The notes under the pieces: model-generated | Seen by the model: the letters and a program-made list of their open reading frames with translations, nothing else | The model's database searches: none | What the model was told of the DNA's origin: nothing | From: Streptomyces kanamyceticus | GTDB lineage: Bacteria > Actinomycetota > Actinomycetes > Streptomycetales > Streptomycetaceae | NCBI RefSeq assembly: GCF_008704495.1 | Contig: NZ_CP023699.1 | Coordinates: 3,720,001-3,784,000 of the forward strand | DNA length: 64,000 bases | Direction of reading: 5' to 3' | Position numbers and translations under genes: made by a program | In this document: one piece after another, positions 1 to 8,243 of the stretch | Layout of the letters: each line of letters opens with the position of its first letter | How positions within the stretch are numbered: the first letter of the stretch is position 1

Positions 1-1
1 C

Positions 2-433
2 ACGGAGGCCGACAAGTTCGACCGGCTCGCCAAGGTGGCGCTCGGCCGTCAGCTCCGGGCCGAGAAGGAGGCCAAGGAGGCCGAGCCGACGATCGCGTCG
101 CAGACCGAGATCGTGGACAAGCTGCGGTCCGGGCTCGACCGGATGAAGGTCAAGCTGACGGAACTGCAGTCGCGGCGCGATCAGTTGGTGGCCCGCGCCA
201 AGACCGCCGAGGCCCAGAACCAGATGCTGGACGCGGCCCAGAACATCGACGTGCTCGACCCGACCAGCGAGCTGAGCCGCTTCGAGGAGAAGGTGCGGCG
301 CGAGGAGGCACGGGCGCTCGGCAAGCAGGAGCTCGCCGCCTCCTCGCTCGACGCGCAGTTCGAGGAGCTGGACGGCCTGGGCGACGCGGCGGAGGTCGAA
401 GCCCGCCTCGCCGCCCTCAAGGCCACCACGTGA
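2..433 (+). CDS. PspA/IM30 family membrane-stress protein (5' truncated by the window)
   Basis: The open frame runs in from the left edge (frame 2) and ends at TGA 431-433; the N-terminus lies outside the window. The visible 143 residues are almost all charged or helical with heptad character (for example ARAKTAEAQNQMLDAAQN and SELSRFEEKVRREEARA), which is the long coiled-coil of PspA/IM30/Vipp1 proteins. These coat the inner face of the membrane under envelope stress. The C-terminal segment, with alternating acidic and Leu/Ala residues (LDAQFEELDGLGDAAEVEARLAALK), matches Streptomyces PspA homologues as I remember them. Family assignment rests on the C-terminal half only. Confidence 0.8.
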   Translation, partial: TEADKFDRLAKVALGRQLRAEKEAKEAEPTIASQTEIVDKLRSGLDRMKVKLTELQSRRDQLVARAKTAEAQNQMLDAAQNIDVLDPTSELSRFEEKVRREEARALGKQELAASSLDAQFEELDGLGDAAEVEARLAALKATT

Positions 434-489
434 ACGCGGCGTCCGGAACGGCCTGACAAGAACCGAACAGCCCCACCAGAGCTGTCTGC

Positions 490-545
490 TCAGAACAGAC
501 AGGTCAGAACAGACAGGTCAGAACAGACGGGTCAGAACAGACTGA
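490..545. repeat. Four tandem 14-bp units overlapping a stop codon
   Basis: The unit TCAGAACAGACAGG occurs at 490-503 and 504-517, then with one change at 518-531, and a partial fourth copy starts at 532. Read on the minus strand, each unit carries TTCTGA, and the copy at 532 supplies the actual TGA stop of the adjacent phosphatase gene. The array therefore looks like repeated duplication of the last codons plus the stop. Confidence 0.85.
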
Positions 546-3255
546 GCAGCGCCTCCGCCGCGTCCATCGGCTCCACATCACCGTTCGGCAGCGCCAGTTC
601 GAACCAGACCGTCTTGCCGTGCGGCGTCTTGCGCGAGCCCCAGGCCGCGCTCAGCAGGCCGACGAGCTGCAGCCCGCGCCCGCCCTCGTCGGTGTCGCGG
701 GCCCGGCGGCGGCGCGGCTGGACGAAGCCGCCGTCCCACACCTCGCACACCAGCGTGCGGTCCAGCAGGAGACGCAGCCTGATGTCGCCCTCGCCGTATC
801 TGAGGGCGTTGGTGACGAGCTCGCTGACCAGGAGTTCCGCCGTGTCGCAGAGCCGCCCCAGGTCCCAGGAGCGCAGCTGGTCGCAGGCCAGTTCGCGGGC
901 GCGGCCCACCGACTTGAGGTCGCGCGGCAGCGTCCAGTCGCCGACGTGCTCGGCGGGCAGTCCTTCGACGCGCGCCATCAGGAGCGCGATGTCGTCCTCT
1001 CCGTGGTGGGTGTCGAGGGTGTTCAGGACGTGGTCGCAGACGTCCTCAAGGGCCGGTGGGGCGTCACTGAGCGCGCGTACGAACGCGTTCAGGCCCTCGT
1101 CGAGCGAATGGTGGCGGGATTCGACCAGGCCGTCGGTGTAGAGCGCGAGCAGGGCGCCCTCGGGGAGTTCGACCTCGACGTCCTCGAAGGGCTCGCCGCC
1201 CACGCCGAGCGGCATGCCGGGGGGCACGTCGAGCATGAGGGCGGACTCGTCCGGCTCGACGAGCACGGGCGGCAGATGGCCCGCGTTGGCGAAGGTGCAG
1301 CGCCGCGTCACGGCGTCGTAGACCGCGTACACACAGGTGGCTAGGTAGACCTCGCTGAGGTCCGCGTCCGCCGCCTTGCGGGCCGCGCGGGTGGCCTGCT
1401 GGGGCCCCGCGGGGTTGCCGAGGCCGCGGGCGATCTCGTCGAGGGCGGAGAGGACCTCGGCGGGTTCCAGGTCGAGCAGCGCCAGAGTGCGTACGGCGGT
1501 GCGCAGTTCGCCCATGGCGACGGCGGCGCGCAGGCCGCGGCCCATGACGTCGCCGACGACCAGCGCGGTGCGGTGTCCGGGGAGCTCGATGACGTCGAAC
1601 CAGTCGCCGCCGACCTCGGTGGCCGCGTTGCCCGGCAGGTAGCGGCAGGCGATGTCGAGCCCGGACGCCTCCGGGTCGCCGGGCGGCAGCAGGGAGCGCT
1701 GCAGTATCAGCGCGCGCTCGTGCTCCCTGCGGTAGAGGCGGGCGTTGTCGATGCAGACCGCGGCGCGCGCGGCCAGCTCGACGGCGAGCGCCCGGTCGCG
1801 CTCTCCGAAGGGTTCGCTGCCCTTCGTACGGGAGAACTGGGCGAGGCCGACCACGGTGTCGTGCGCGACCATCGGCACGGCGAGCGTGGACTGGATGAGC
1901 CCGCCGGTGAGCCTGCTCGCGGAGTCGTCGTCGCCGCCCGTGAGCAGCCGGGGCCGTGCCGTGCGCAGCGCGTCGGCGCACGGCGAAGTGAACGCGTAAC
2001 GGTGCACGGCGCCGACGTCCACGGGCCCGGTGCCCGCCGGAAACGGAGCGTCCGCCACGGCGCTCGCGAAGGCCACCCTGCGCAGCTCCGCGCTGCCGTC
2101 GGCGAGCCCAGGCGGCGTCTCGTCGCCGTCGAGGAGCCCTTGGTAGAGGTCCACGGACGCGAGGTCGCAGAAGCCGGGGACGGCGACGTCGAGGAGCTCC
2201 CTCGCGGTGGTCTCCAGGTCGAGGGAGTTGCCGATGCGGGCGCCCGCCTCGTTCAGGAGTGCGAGGTTGCGGCGGGCGTGGGCGGCCTCCCGGGCGGCGG
2301 CGTGCCGCCGGGTGACGTCGGTGCCGAGGCCCGCGACACCGATGGGACGGCCCGAACCGCTGTGCACGCGGTAGAGGTTGATCGACCAGTGCCTGCGGTC
2401 GGAGCCGCCGGGCGTGGGGCCCACGATCTGCATGTCCGTCACGGCATCGCCGGTTTCCAGGACCCGCTTGAGGGCGGCGGACATGCGGTCGGCCTCGTGG
2501 CGCGGCAGATAGTCGTGCACGGTGCGGCCGCGCTGGTTCTCGATGCCGCCGCCGAAGACCTCGACGAAGCGGCGGTTGGCGCGCTGCACCTTCAGGTCGG
2601 TGCCGAACAGCAGGAAGCCGAACGGAGATTGGCCGAAAATGGCCTGCGAGGCCGCGAGGTCCGTCTCGATCTGCCGGAGCGCGCGGACATCGACGACGAT
2701 GCAGACCGCGGCCCGCTCACCGTCCTCCGTCTCGGTCGGCATGACGTAGACCTCGGCGATGCCTTCCGTGACGACGTCCGTGACGACGTCCGTGACGGCT
2801 TCCGTGATGCCTGCCGCGTCGCCGTCACCGAGCCCGCTCCCCCCGGCCAACCCGCTCTCCTCGGGCATGCGGAAGGGGACGATGCCCGTCCACTCCCGCC
2901 CGTCGAGGATCTCCGCCATCTTGCGACGGCCGCTCGCGCGCAGCTCGGGCGGTACGAACGCCTCGATCGGGTCCTTGCCCACGGCGTCCCGCGCGGCCAC
3001 GCCGAACAGCCGCTCGGCCCGCGCGCTCCACTGGTCGACGAGACCGTCGGCGCCGATCGAGAACGAGGCGACCTTGATGTAGTCGTAGATCGAGCCGGGT
3101 GGGTTGCTCTGCCAGGTCCCGTCCGCCATCGCTTCAGCGGGCCCCTCGGCCCCGGCGTCACCTGGCTCGTCGGCCATGCCGTCGCCGGCACCCTCGGCAG
3201 TCGCGTCGCCCGACGGGCCGTTCGGCTCCGTCGCCTTCGCTGGTATCTCGCTCAC
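532..3255 (-). CDS. PAS-PAS-GAF-SpoIIE (PP2C) phosphatase with C-terminal HATPase domain
   Basis: A 907-residue soluble regulator. Domain order: PAS (about 55-130, with a low-complexity insert at about 130-165 rich in Val-Thr-Asp repeats), second PAS (about 205-325), GAF (about 330-495), SpoIIE-type PP2C phosphatase (about 525-770) and RsbW-like HATPase (about 780-890). Metal-binding phosphatase motifs are visible: [26 protein letters not shown] and EDDIALL. The ATPase part has ELLVSELVTNALRYG and DEGGRGLQLV. Known family role: dephosphorylating anti-sigma-factor antagonists in partner-switching networks; the target here is unknown. The frame stays open to 3456, but GTG at 3253-3255 is preceded by GGAGGGG and starts MSEIPAK, so it was chosen. 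The stop lies in a tandem repeat. Confidence 0.88.
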   Translation of the reverse strand: MSEIPAKATEPNGPSGDATAEGAGDGMADEPGDAGAEGPAEAMADGTWQSNPPGSIYDYIKVASFSIGADGLVDQWSARAERLFGVAARDAVGKDPIEAFVPPELRASGRRKMAEILDGREWTGIVPFRMPEESGLAGGSGLGDGDAAGITEAVTDVVTDVVTEGIAEVYVMPTETEDGERAAVCIVVDVRALRQIETDLAASQAIFGQSPFGFLLFGTDLKVQRANRRFVEVFGGGIENQRGRTVHDYLPRHEADRMSAALKRVLETGDAVTDMQIVGPTPGGSDRRHWSINLYRVHSGSGRPIGVAGLGTDVTRRHAAAREAAHARRNLALLNEAGARIGNSLDLETTARELLDVAVPGFCDLASVDLYQGLLDGDETPPGLADGSAELRRVAFASAVADAPFPAGTGPVDVGAVHRYAFTSPCADALRTARPRLLTGGDDDSASRLTGGLIQSTLAVPMVAHDTVVGLAQFSRTKGSEPFGERDRALAVELAARAAVCIDNARLYRREHERALILQRSLLPPGDPEASGLDIACRYLPGNAATEVGGDWFDVIELPGHRTALVVGDVMGRGLRAAVAMGELRTAVRTLALLDLEPAEVLSALDEIARGLGNPAGPQQATRAARKAADADLSEVYLATCVYAVYDAVTRRCTFANAGHLPPVLVEPDESALMLDVPPGMPLGVGGEPFEDVEVELPEGALLALYTDGLVESRHHSLDEGLNAFVRALSDAPPALEDVCDHVLNTLDTHHGEDDIALLMARVEGLPAEHVGDWTLPRDLKSVGRARELACDQLRSWDLGRLCDTAELLVSELVTNALRYGEGDIRLRLLLDRTLVCEVWDGGFVQPRRRRARDTDEGGRGLQLVGLLSAAWGSRKTPHGKTVWFELALPNGDVEPMDAAEALLSLF

Positions 3256-3428
3256 GCGAACCGTCCCCTCCAGCTCACCGCGTCCGGCACCGGTCACCGC
3301 ATACGGCTGACCGCAGTATCCAGCACTACGGCAGCGCGCCACACGGCGTTCACGATCACAGCACGGACTCGACTCCTTTTGGCCCGCGCCGCCCTTGTGC
3401 CCGACACCCTTCGCACACTGCAAGTCTT

Positions 3429-3836
3429 CTAACCCGGCAGCGCCAGCTCGAACCACACCGTCTTTCCCGTCCGGCCCGTCCGGCCCGGACGTGTGCCCCA
3501 GCTCCTGGCCGAGCGGGCCACCAGCTGGAGGCCACGGCCGCCCTCGTCATCGGGCCCCGCGGTCCGTTCCAGGGGCGGGTCGGGGAGCGGGTCGGACACC
3601 TCCACACGCAGCGTGCCCATGGGGTCCACGGGGCGTACGAGGCGTACGCCGATGGGCCCTGACGCATAGCGCAAAGAATTGGTCACCAACTCGCTCACGA
3701 GCAACACGGTGACGTCGCCGAGCGGTGCGAGGCCCCAGTCGCCGAGTTGCTTGCGGACGACGGCGCGGGCGGTGCGGACGGCGCCGGGGTCCGCGGGAAA
3801 ATCCCATTCGGCACAGTCGCCTTCGGTGTCGATCAC
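3429..3836 (-). CDS. Stand-alone anti-sigma-type ATP-binding protein (RsbW/HATPase_c)
   Basis: A 135-residue single-domain protein. The N box is VTVLLVSELVTNSLRYA and the G1/G2 region is DDEGGRGLQLVARSARSWG, followed by KTVWFEL, the usual end of Streptomyces RsbW-like kinases. Such proteins phosphorylate anti-sigma antagonists or bind sigma factors. It ends with the same KTVWFELALP sequence as the HATPase domain of the neighbouring phosphatase, so the two may be recently related. GTG at 3834-3836 is chosen because GGAAG lies about nine bases upstream. Partner and signal cannot be read from the sequence. Confidence 0.85.
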   Translation of the reverse strand: MIDTEGDCAEWDFPADPGAVRTARAVVRKQLGDWGLAPLGDVTVLLVSELVTNSLRYASGPIGVRLVRPVDPMGTLRVEVSDPLPDPPLERTAGPDDEGGRGLQLVARSARSWGTRPGRTGRTGKTVWFELALPG

Positions 3837-3962
3837 GCCGAATCACTTCCAGACCAGCTGCGGAACCTGTCCGGTTTCATGGGGTTAATGGGCACATACC
3901 CGATATCCCGGCAGGATTACCGCTTACCTGGGCGCACTGTGGCACGAACGGCGTAGGCGGAG

Positions 3963-4361
3963 TCAGTCCGCGGCGCCCGGCAACGCGAGCGCCGCCTTCA
4001 CCGCGGGCACGTCGGCGGCCAGCCAGTCCACCGACCAGACCTCGTCGGGCGTCAGCCAGCGCAGCGCGTCGTGATCCTCCAGGGGCTTCGGCTCGCCGGA
4101 GACCAGGCGGGCCTTCCACACCCGCAGCTCATATCCCTTGGGCAGCGGCCACTGCCCGGGCACTCGCTCCAGGGGTACGGCCTCGACGCCCAGTTCCTCG
4201 CGGAGCTCGCGCACCAGTGCGTCCTCGCAGCGCTCGCCGGGCTCGACCTTGCCGCCGGGGAGCTCCCAGCCGCCCGCCAGTTCCGGTGGCGCGGAGCGCC
4301 GCGCGGCGAGCAGGCGGTTGCCGTCGTACAGGGCAGCGCCCACCACGATGCGATCGTTCAT
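3963..4361 (-). CDS. Nudix hydrolase, MutT-like (deoxy)nucleoside triphosphate pyrophosphohydrolase
   Basis: A 132-residue protein with a complete Nudix box, GX5EX7REUXEEXGU, seen as [24 protein letters not shown]. The opening [19 protein letters not shown] and the short length are typical of MutT/CTP-pyrophosphohydrolase-like enzymes, which cleave oxidised or non-canonical nucleotides to the monophosphate and pyrophosphate. The substrate cannot be fixed from sequence. ATG start at 4359-4361. Confidence 0.9.
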   Translation of the reverse strand: MNDRIVVGAALYDGNRLLAARRSAPPELAGGWELPGGKVEPGERCEDALVRELREELGVEAVPLERVPGQWPLPKGYELRVWKARLVSGEPKPLEDHDALRWLTPDEVWSVDWLAADVPAVKAALALPGAAD

Positions 4362-4413
4362 GAACCGGAGCCTAGGCGCTCCGCGGGGCCGTTCGTCGAG
4401 TGCGGGCCGCCTC

Positions 4414-4443
4414 TGGCTGAGCGCGCAGTTCCCCGCGCCCCTT
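4414..4443 (-). repeat. Interspersed 30-bp intergenic repeat (copy 1 of 3)
   Basis: Read on the minus strand this 30-bp stretch (AAGGGGCGCGGGGAACTGCG and ten further bases) is identical to 61097-61126 and nearly the same as 39154-39183. All three copies lie between genes, close to a stop codon or gene start. I recognise it as an intergenic repeat common in Streptomyces genomes; its function is unknown. Confidence 0.75.
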
Positions 4444-4484
4444 GCGGGGCCCCGGCCCCAGCGGCTACGGGATGTCCCCTCCGC

Positions 4485-4670
4485 TCAGCGTCCGCTGCCG
4501 TTCGGGCTCAGCTTTTCGATCCAGTACAGCTGCTTGTGGCCGCGGTCGTCGAGGCTGTCCGCGATCTTCTGCGCCTCGGCCTTCGTCGCGTACCTGCCCA
4601 CGCGGTAGCGGTTGCCGTTGTCGTCCTGACGTATCACGAGCCAGGGCAGCAGAACCGTCCCGTCGTTCAT
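4485..4670 (-). CDS. Small SPOR-domain-like protein
   Basis: A 61-residue protein starting MNDGTVLLPWLVIRQ. The pattern GNRYRVGRYATKAEAQKIADSL followed by an aromatic/basic strand (KQLYWIEKL) is the beta-alpha-beta core of SPOR-like repeats, which in other proteins bind denuded peptidoglycan. There is no signal peptide or membrane segment, so a cell-wall role is not shown. ATG 4668-4670 is preceded by GAGGGGCG; an in-frame upstream start at 4706 lacks such a site. Confidence 0.7.
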   Translation of the reverse strand: MNDGTVLLPWLVIRQDDNGNRYRVGRYATKAEAQKIADSLDDRGHKQLYWIEKLSPNGSGR

Positions 4671-4941
4671 AGCGCCCCTCCGCTCGCCGCCCCCGGCGCG
4701 CCCCACGCCTCGATCAGTAAGGAAACCGCAATCCGCATATGCCCGAGCCTACGCCCGACCTTTACTCAGCGGATACGAGTTTGCACAAAGAGATACGCAG
4801 GAGGTGTGCAATCGGCCAACGGCCGGGCAACGCCGGGGGGGCGCATCCGGTCGGATGCGCCCCCGGCGGGAACTTCGACGTGCGGGACGGGGCTCAGGCC
4901 CGTCCGGCGGGGTTACGGACCGCAGTCCACGTACGACGGGG

Positions 4942-5697
4942 TCATTTGACCGGCAGGTGGTAGGCGATCCGGTAGCGGTCGGCGGGCACCACGACGTCGG
5001 CGGTCTCCACGGGGCGGCCCGATGCGTAGTACGTGCGCTGGACGACGATGACGACATGACCGGGGACGCCGCCGAGCGAAGTGAGCTCCTCGGCGAGACC
5101 GGGGCGGGCGCCGACCTCCTCGGCGACGTTGTCCACGACCACGTCGATGGCGGCCATCCGCTCCACCACCCCGCAGCCGCCGAGCGGGCCCTCCTCGGGG
5201 AGCATCACGGGGGTGCGGCCCGTGACGGCGAGGGGCTCCCAGGAGGTGGAGAGCATCATCGCCTCGCCCGCGTCCCGGAAGACGTACTTGGTGCACATCA
5301 CGCGCTCGCCCACGCGGATGCCGAGCCGCTCGGCGATCACGGCGCTCGCCTCCGCCTGCTCGCTGCGGGACTCCCAGGTGCCCCGCGCGCCGTCGGCCGC
5401 CTGCTCCTGGCGGAAGGGCGTGGAGCCGCCGGACAGGGAGCGGTACCCCGTGCGGGCGATCTTGCGCGGGACGGGTCGCTCGCGCACATAGGTCCCCGAA
5501 CCGGAGCGGCCCTCGACGAGCCCTTCGGCCATCAGGACCTTCCGGGCCTCCAGGGCGACCGTGTCCGAAACTCCGTACTCCTCGCGGATTCTGGCTTGCG
5601 AGGGGAGCCGGGTGTGCGGCGGCAGCGAACCGTCGGCGATCTTCTTGCGGAGATCACCCGCGACACGCAGATACGCCGGCTGCTCACCGAAAGTCAC
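4942..5697 (-). CDS. GntR-family transcriptional regulator (HutC/UTRA subfamily)
   Basis: A 251-residue regulator. The N-terminal winged HTH covers about 8-75: AYLRVAGDLRKKIADGSL, LPSQARIREEYGVSDTVALEARKVL, then the wing GRSGSGTYV. The rest (about 90-245) is a UTRA-type ligand-binding fold, with RVMCTKYVFRDAGEAMMLSTSWEP and the terminal ADRYRIAYHLPV. Members are usually repressors released by a small-molecule ligand, often acting on themselves and a neighbour. The intergenic region between this start (5697) and the esterase end (5810) holds a 15-bp palindrome that may be its operator. Confidence 0.88.
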   Translation of the reverse strand: MTFGEQPAYLRVAGDLRKKIADGSLPPHTRLPSQARIREEYGVSDTVALEARKVLMAEGLVEGRSGSGTYVRERPVPRKIARTGYRSLSGGSTPFRQEQAADGARGTWESRSEQAEASAVIAERLGIRVGERVMCTKYVFRDAGEAMMLSTSWEPLAVTGRTPVMLPEEGPLGGCGVVERMAAIDVVVDNVAEEVGARPGLAEELTSLGGVPGHVVIVVQRTYYASGRPVETADVVVPADRYRIAYHLPVK

Positions 5698-5749
5698 TGG
5701 CCACTCCCATCAGGTTGACAGACAGCAACAGCCTGGCAACCGTGGGTTG

Positions 5750-5764
5750 TTGGGTGCAACCCAA
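5750..5764. promoter_or_regulatory. Palindrome TTGGGTGCAACCCAA, possible GntR operator
   Basis: Six-base arms TTGGGT and ACCCAA around GCA, about 50 bp upstream of the GntR gene start. An overlapping inverted pair TGGGTTG/CAACCCA begins at 5744. Position and symmetry suggest autoregulation; this is inference. Confidence 0.45.
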
Positions 5765-5809
5765 GGCCAAGGAATCACCCGAAGTGATGATTTCTCTCCC
5801 CGCAGGTCT

Positions 5810-7039
5810 TTACGCAGGGCCTTTCCCCGGATATAGCGACCGCTCAAGCGTGGTGAGGAAACGTTCGGTCGCCGCGCGGGCGATCTGACTGCCCCAGCCG
5901 CCCCAGTTCACGTCGAAACAGTGGTCGGCCCACGGCAGTTCGACATACGTCGCCGGGGCACCCGCGCCCTTCAAACGCCGCGCGAGCTCGCGCGCCTGGC
6001 TCACCGGGACCGCCCGGTCCGCACTGCCGTGCAGCAGCAGCGTCGGCGGCACGTCCCCCCTGACCAGGCGTGCCGGTGAACCGAGCCGGTAGCGGGCGGG
6101 CACGGCGGTCGCCGAACCGCCCATCAGGCGCGGCATCATCGGGTCGCCGCGCAGTACGGTCCCGGCGATCAGGCGCCGCATGTCGGTGGGCCCGTAGAGC
6201 GAGATCACCCCGGCCACAGAGCTGTCACGCACCGCGCAGGAGGCCGGAACTCGATCGTCACCCTCCGTATAGGCGGCGGAGAGCGCGAGGTTGCCACCGG
6301 CCGAACTGCCCGCAAGGAGAAGGTGATCGGGGTCGACGCCGTATACGCGCGCGTGGCGCCGCACCCAGCCCACCGCGCACTTCACGTCGCCGATCTGGTC
6401 GAGCTGGGTGGCGCCGGGCGCGAGGCGGTAGTCGATGTCGAAGACGGACCAGCCGCGCGCGTTGAACCACCGGTTCCATTCGGGGGTCTGGCTGCGGTGC
6501 CCCTTGTTCCAGCCGCCGCCGTGCACCCACACGACGGCGGGGTGGCGCACCGCGCGCCGCTTCGGCAGCACCCACAGGTCCAGCTTGAGCTTCTGCTTGC
6601 GCCGCGCACCGTGGCCGTTGCCATGGCCGTTGCCGTTGCCCACGCGCGCGTACGTGAAGGAACGCTCGCTGGCGGGCACCTTGGCGTAGTTGACGCCGTC
6701 GAAGTACCGGGTGGCGCCGAGCTCTTGGCCCGCGCGCCCGGCCGCACCCAGGGCCGCCGCGTACGGCATCACGCCGTACACCAGGGCGGCGAAGGAGGCG
6801 AGCGCGGCCAGCCCCGCGCACCAGGGGTGACGCCGCCCCGAGGCCGCCGCGGCGACGAGGCCGAGCAGGCCCGGGGGCACGAGCAGCAGATCCCAGGAGG
6901 TGATGGCGGCCGCGACGAGCACCAGGAGCGGGACGCGGGGCAACGGGGCGGCGACGAGGACGGCGAGCGCAGCGTTCAGGAGTCCGGCGGCGAGGAGCAG
7001 GGCCCGGGCCGCTACGGGAGGCGGCTTGACGGACGTCAC
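5810..7039 (-). CDS. Membrane-anchored alpha/beta hydrolase (hormone-sensitive-lipase/BD-FAE-like esterase)
   Basis: A 409-residue protein. The first about 120 residues hold several hydrophobic helices (ALLLAAGLLNAALAVLVAA, LLVLVAAAITSWDLLLVPPG, CAGLAALASFAALVYGVMPY). The catalytic domain follows, with the oxyanion motif VVWVHGGGWNKG, the nucleophile elbow LLLAGSSAGGN, PTLLLHGSADRAVP for the acid, and ADHCFDV for the histidine. This is the esterase/lipase family acting on small esters. A Gly-Asn-His repeat (GNGNGHGNGHG) sits between the membrane and catalytic parts. GTG start at 7037-7039. The membrane topology places the enzyme at the membrane, but which face is unclear. Confidence 0.85.
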   Translation of the reverse strand: MTSVKPPPVAARALLLAAGLLNAALAVLVAAPLPRVPLLVLVAAAITSWDLLLVPPGLLGLVAAAASGRRHPWCAGLAALASFAALVYGVMPYAAALGAAGRAGQELGATRYFDGVNYAKVPASERSFTYARVGNGNGHGNGHGARRKQKLKLDLWVLPKRRAVRHPAVVWVHGGGWNKGHRSQTPEWNRWFNARGWSVFDIDYRLAPGATQLDQIGDVKCAVGWVRRHARVYGVDPDHLLLAGSSAGGNLALSAAYTEGDDRVPASCAVRDSSVAGVISLYGPTDMRRLIAGTVLRGDPMMPRLMGGSATAVPARYRLGSPARLVRGDVPPTLLLHGSADRAVPVSQARELARRLKGAGAPATYVELPWADHCFDVNWGGWGSQIARAATERFLTTLERSLYPGKGPA

Positions 7040-7130
7040 GCCGAAGAAATATCACAGAAGCGGACAAAAGGTCCCCAGGGTGGGCGTTTCGGCGACGCCG
7101 AGGCGCGGACCCCTCCTGCGGACGGCTCCG

Positions 7131-7194
7131 TTAGACCTCGGCGCTGTCAGACCTCGGCGCCGTCAGACCTCGGCACTGTCAGACCTCGGCGCTG
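7131..7194. repeat. Four tandem 16-bp units overlapping a stop codon
   Basis: Near-identical units of the form TCAGACCTCGGCGCTG occur at 7131-7146, 7147-7162, 7163-7178 and 7179-7194. The last unit encodes the C-terminal SAEV and the TGA stop (7179-7181) of the DUF4190 gene on the minus strand; the others lie downstream of it. Confidence 0.9.
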
Positions 7195-8039
7195 TCGCCA
7201 CCGTCCGCGCCGCCGTCCGTATCGTCATCCGGGCGCCCACCGGTGCCACCACCCGTACCGCCACCCTTACCGTCGCCCCGCAACGACCCCTCGAGGGAGC
7301 GCGTCTGGTCCGCGGCGGCGTACAGGCACGTGATGTGCCTGCTGCCCTGGCGCCAGGTCTCGCGGTCCGGGACGAAGAAGACGACCTCGGCGCCGCTCAG
7401 GTCGGCCGACGACCCCTTCGTGTACGAGGTCGCGTACGCCGTGCACCTGCGCTCGGCGAGACCCTGGACCGCGGCATCCCCGGGGAAGGAAGGGTTGTTC
7501 ACCCGGAACGACGCGAAGACCTCGGCGTCGTGCGGGCGGGCGCAGGGCACTTCGTCGATCTCGTATTCGTACGTCGCGCTGTCGAGGTCACTGTCGGGGA
7601 CGTTGAAGCAGCCGCCCTTGTCGACGGGGAAGGCACCGCCGCGGGCCTCGCGCGCGGCCTCCCTGAAGCCGTCCATGAAGTCACGCGCGGCGCCCGTGGT
7701 GACGGCGAGGACGAGCAGCACGACGCCGAGCCCGGAGAGGATGCTCCCCGCGATCGCGAGACCCTTGCCGCGCTCGCCCTTCTTCTTGATCTGCGAGAGC
7801 CCGACGAGGCCGAGGACCAGACCGACGCCGGGTATGCAGCACAGGATGCCGAGGACCAGCGAGGCGATCGCGAAGCCGTTCACCGGCGGCCGGGAGTACG
7901 GCGAGTACGGGCCGGGCCACTGCTGGTAGGGAGCCCCTCCCGGCGGGCCGTACGGAGGCTGCCCCTGCGGACCGTACGGCCCGGGGTAGGGCGGCTGCGA
8001 ACCTGACGCGTACGGGCCGGGCGGCGGCGGTATGTCCAC
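7179..8039 (-). CDS. DUF4190 / septum-formation-domain membrane protein
   Basis: A 286-residue protein. It has a Pro/Gly/Tyr-rich cytosolic N-terminus (PGPYGPQGQPPYGPPGG), then two membrane helices of the DUF4190 type (FAIASLVLGILCCIPGVGLVLG and GLAIAGSILSGLGVVLLVLAV) joined by SQIKKKGERGKG. An extracytoplasmic domain follows with CFNVPDSD, VPCARPHDAEVFASF and RRCTAYA, the Cys pattern of the actinobacterial septum-formation (Septum_form) family. It ends in a Gly/Asp-rich tail. GTG at 8037-8039 is chosen over the longer open frame because the upstream part is not protein-like. Role in division is known only for relatives. Confidence 0.8.
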   Translation of the reverse strand: MDIPPPPGPYASGSQPPYPGPYGPQGQPPYGPPGGAPYQQWPGPYSPYSRPPVNGFAIASLVLGILCCIPGVGLVLGLVGLSQIKKKGERGKGLAIAGSILSGLGVVLLVLAVTTGAARDFMDGFREAAREARGGAFPVDKGGCFNVPDSDLDSATYEYEIDEVPCARPHDAEVFASFRVNNPSFPGDAAVQGLAERRCTAYATSYTKGSSADLSGAEVVFFVPDRETWRQGSRHITCLYAAADQTRSLEGSLRGDGKGGGTGGGTGGRPDDDTDGGADGGDSAEV

Positions 8040-8213
8040 GGGGGCCGTGCTCCTGACGGTGGGCGATGCGGAGAGCTTGGCGCATCGTAGTCGGGAGCGG
8101 AGGCGAAACGGCAAATGCGGCCTCAAAGGTCACAACTCGGGCACTGGTCCGCTCCAGCCCCGCGGACCGGAGCGAACCAGGCGAGAAACGGGACGGGCCC
8201 GAATCAGAACAAA

Positions 8214-8243
8214 GGACTTCAGAACTCAGGACCTCAGAACTGC
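8214..8243. repeat. Tandem 15-bp duplication at the stop codon of the subtilase gene
   Basis: Units GGACTTCAGAACTCA (8214-8228) and GGACCTCAGAACTGC (8229-8243) match at 12 of 15 positions. The second contains the TGA stop of the minus-strand subtilase gene at 8234-8236. Confidence 0.6.
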
